A stretch of DNA of 21,000 bases from Crocinitomicaceae bacterium (GTDB lineage: Bacteria > Bacteroidota > Bacteroidia > Flavobacteriales_D > Crocinitomicaceae). The notes under the pieces were generated by a model. It searched no databases and was not told where the DNA came from. It worked only from the letters and a program-made list of their open reading frames with translations. Below, piece after piece: positions 20,913-21,000 of this stretch. The position numbers and the translations under genes were made by a program. Location of the stretch: positions 1-21,000 of the forward strand of contig WTIB01000138.1 in the NCBI GenBank assembly GCA_011522905.1, read 5' to 3'. How positions within the stretch are numbered: the stretch's first letter is position 1; each line of letters opens with the position of its first letter.

Positions 20913-21000
20913 CTAATAAAAATAAATAATGACTCAAAATAATATGATTGTTCCCAATTGGCAATAGATACTAATGGTCTTGACATAAAATGAAATCGCA

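Noticed and set aside
20914..21000. Possible gene tail or new gene at the right edge
   Set aside because: Two minus-strand frames are open over this short stretch and one plus-strand frame gives only 12 codons; too little sequence to choose.
1..21000. CRISPR array, toxin-antitoxin pair, defence island, phage or transposon remnants
   Set aside because: No regularly spaced repeats, transposase, integrase, tRNA-linked att site or known defence domain could be found in any part of the window.

Overview
The window looks like a piece of a Bacteroidota chromosome, most likely a marine or freshwater member of the Flavobacteriales. Reasons: low G+C; almost no Shine-Dalgarno sites; several TAnnTTTG boxes of the Bacteroidota promoter -7 type; a type B type-IX-secretion (gliding-motility-associated) C-terminal domain; a DUF5686 outer-membrane protein with an N-terminal carboxypeptidase-regulatory-like domain; a PheS with a CxxC...CxxC insertion; and a YtxJ-type bacillithiol protein. 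I see no rRNA, tRNA, CRISPR array, insertion sequence, prophage or plasmid gene. The content is mostly ordinary chromosomal genes, and I do not claim a new defence or mobile system.

Layout. 1-1535 (minus): pheS, ytxJ and a lipoprotein cut off by the window edge, joined with zero-base spacing. 1603-2797 (plus): three small paralogous lipoproteins in tandem. 2794-3180 (minus): an orphan protein starting at TTG, tail to tail with the third lipoprotein. 3235-7281 (plus): tatC, a DUF5686 outer-membrane protein and lptB, an envelope-biogenesis operon. 7270-10760 (minus): an SDR-type NAD(P)-binding protein, then a large secreted PKD-repeat protein with a T9SS type B sorting domain. 10876-12273 (plus): dihydrolipoyl dehydrogenase, tail to tail with aroE (minus). 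13082-15879 (plus): rsgA, dtd and a class 3-like aldehyde dehydrogenase. 15931-16355 (minus): a small basic protein and a cold-shock protein, followed by a strong terminator. 16651-18237 (plus): a small secreted acidic protein, an SPFH-domain lipoprotein with its own terminator, then a YbjQ-family protein coupled to a 41-residue membrane peptide that is easily missed. 18242-20862 (minus): an Xaa-Pro aminopeptidase, an alpha/beta hydrolase and an M23 peptidase, tightly packed.

How the genes relate. pheS, rsgA and dtd serve translation and its quality control. tatC, lptB, the DUF5686 protein, the PKD protein, the M23 peptidase and at least five lipoproteins serve the envelope and secretion. lpd, aroE, the aldehyde dehydrogenase, the hydrolase and the aminopeptidase are metabolic. 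ytxJ and the cold-shock genes relate to redox and stress.

Points that deserve a second look: the lipoprotein trio; a possible two-class spacing between TAnnTTTG boxes and start codons (17-18 nt against 3-4 nt, the latter predicting near-leaderless mRNAs); pairs of convergent genes that share one TTAA palindrome as both stop codons; an A-B-A-B duplication in the PKD protein; and a two-gene version of what I recall as a single cold-shock protein in other Bacteroidota.
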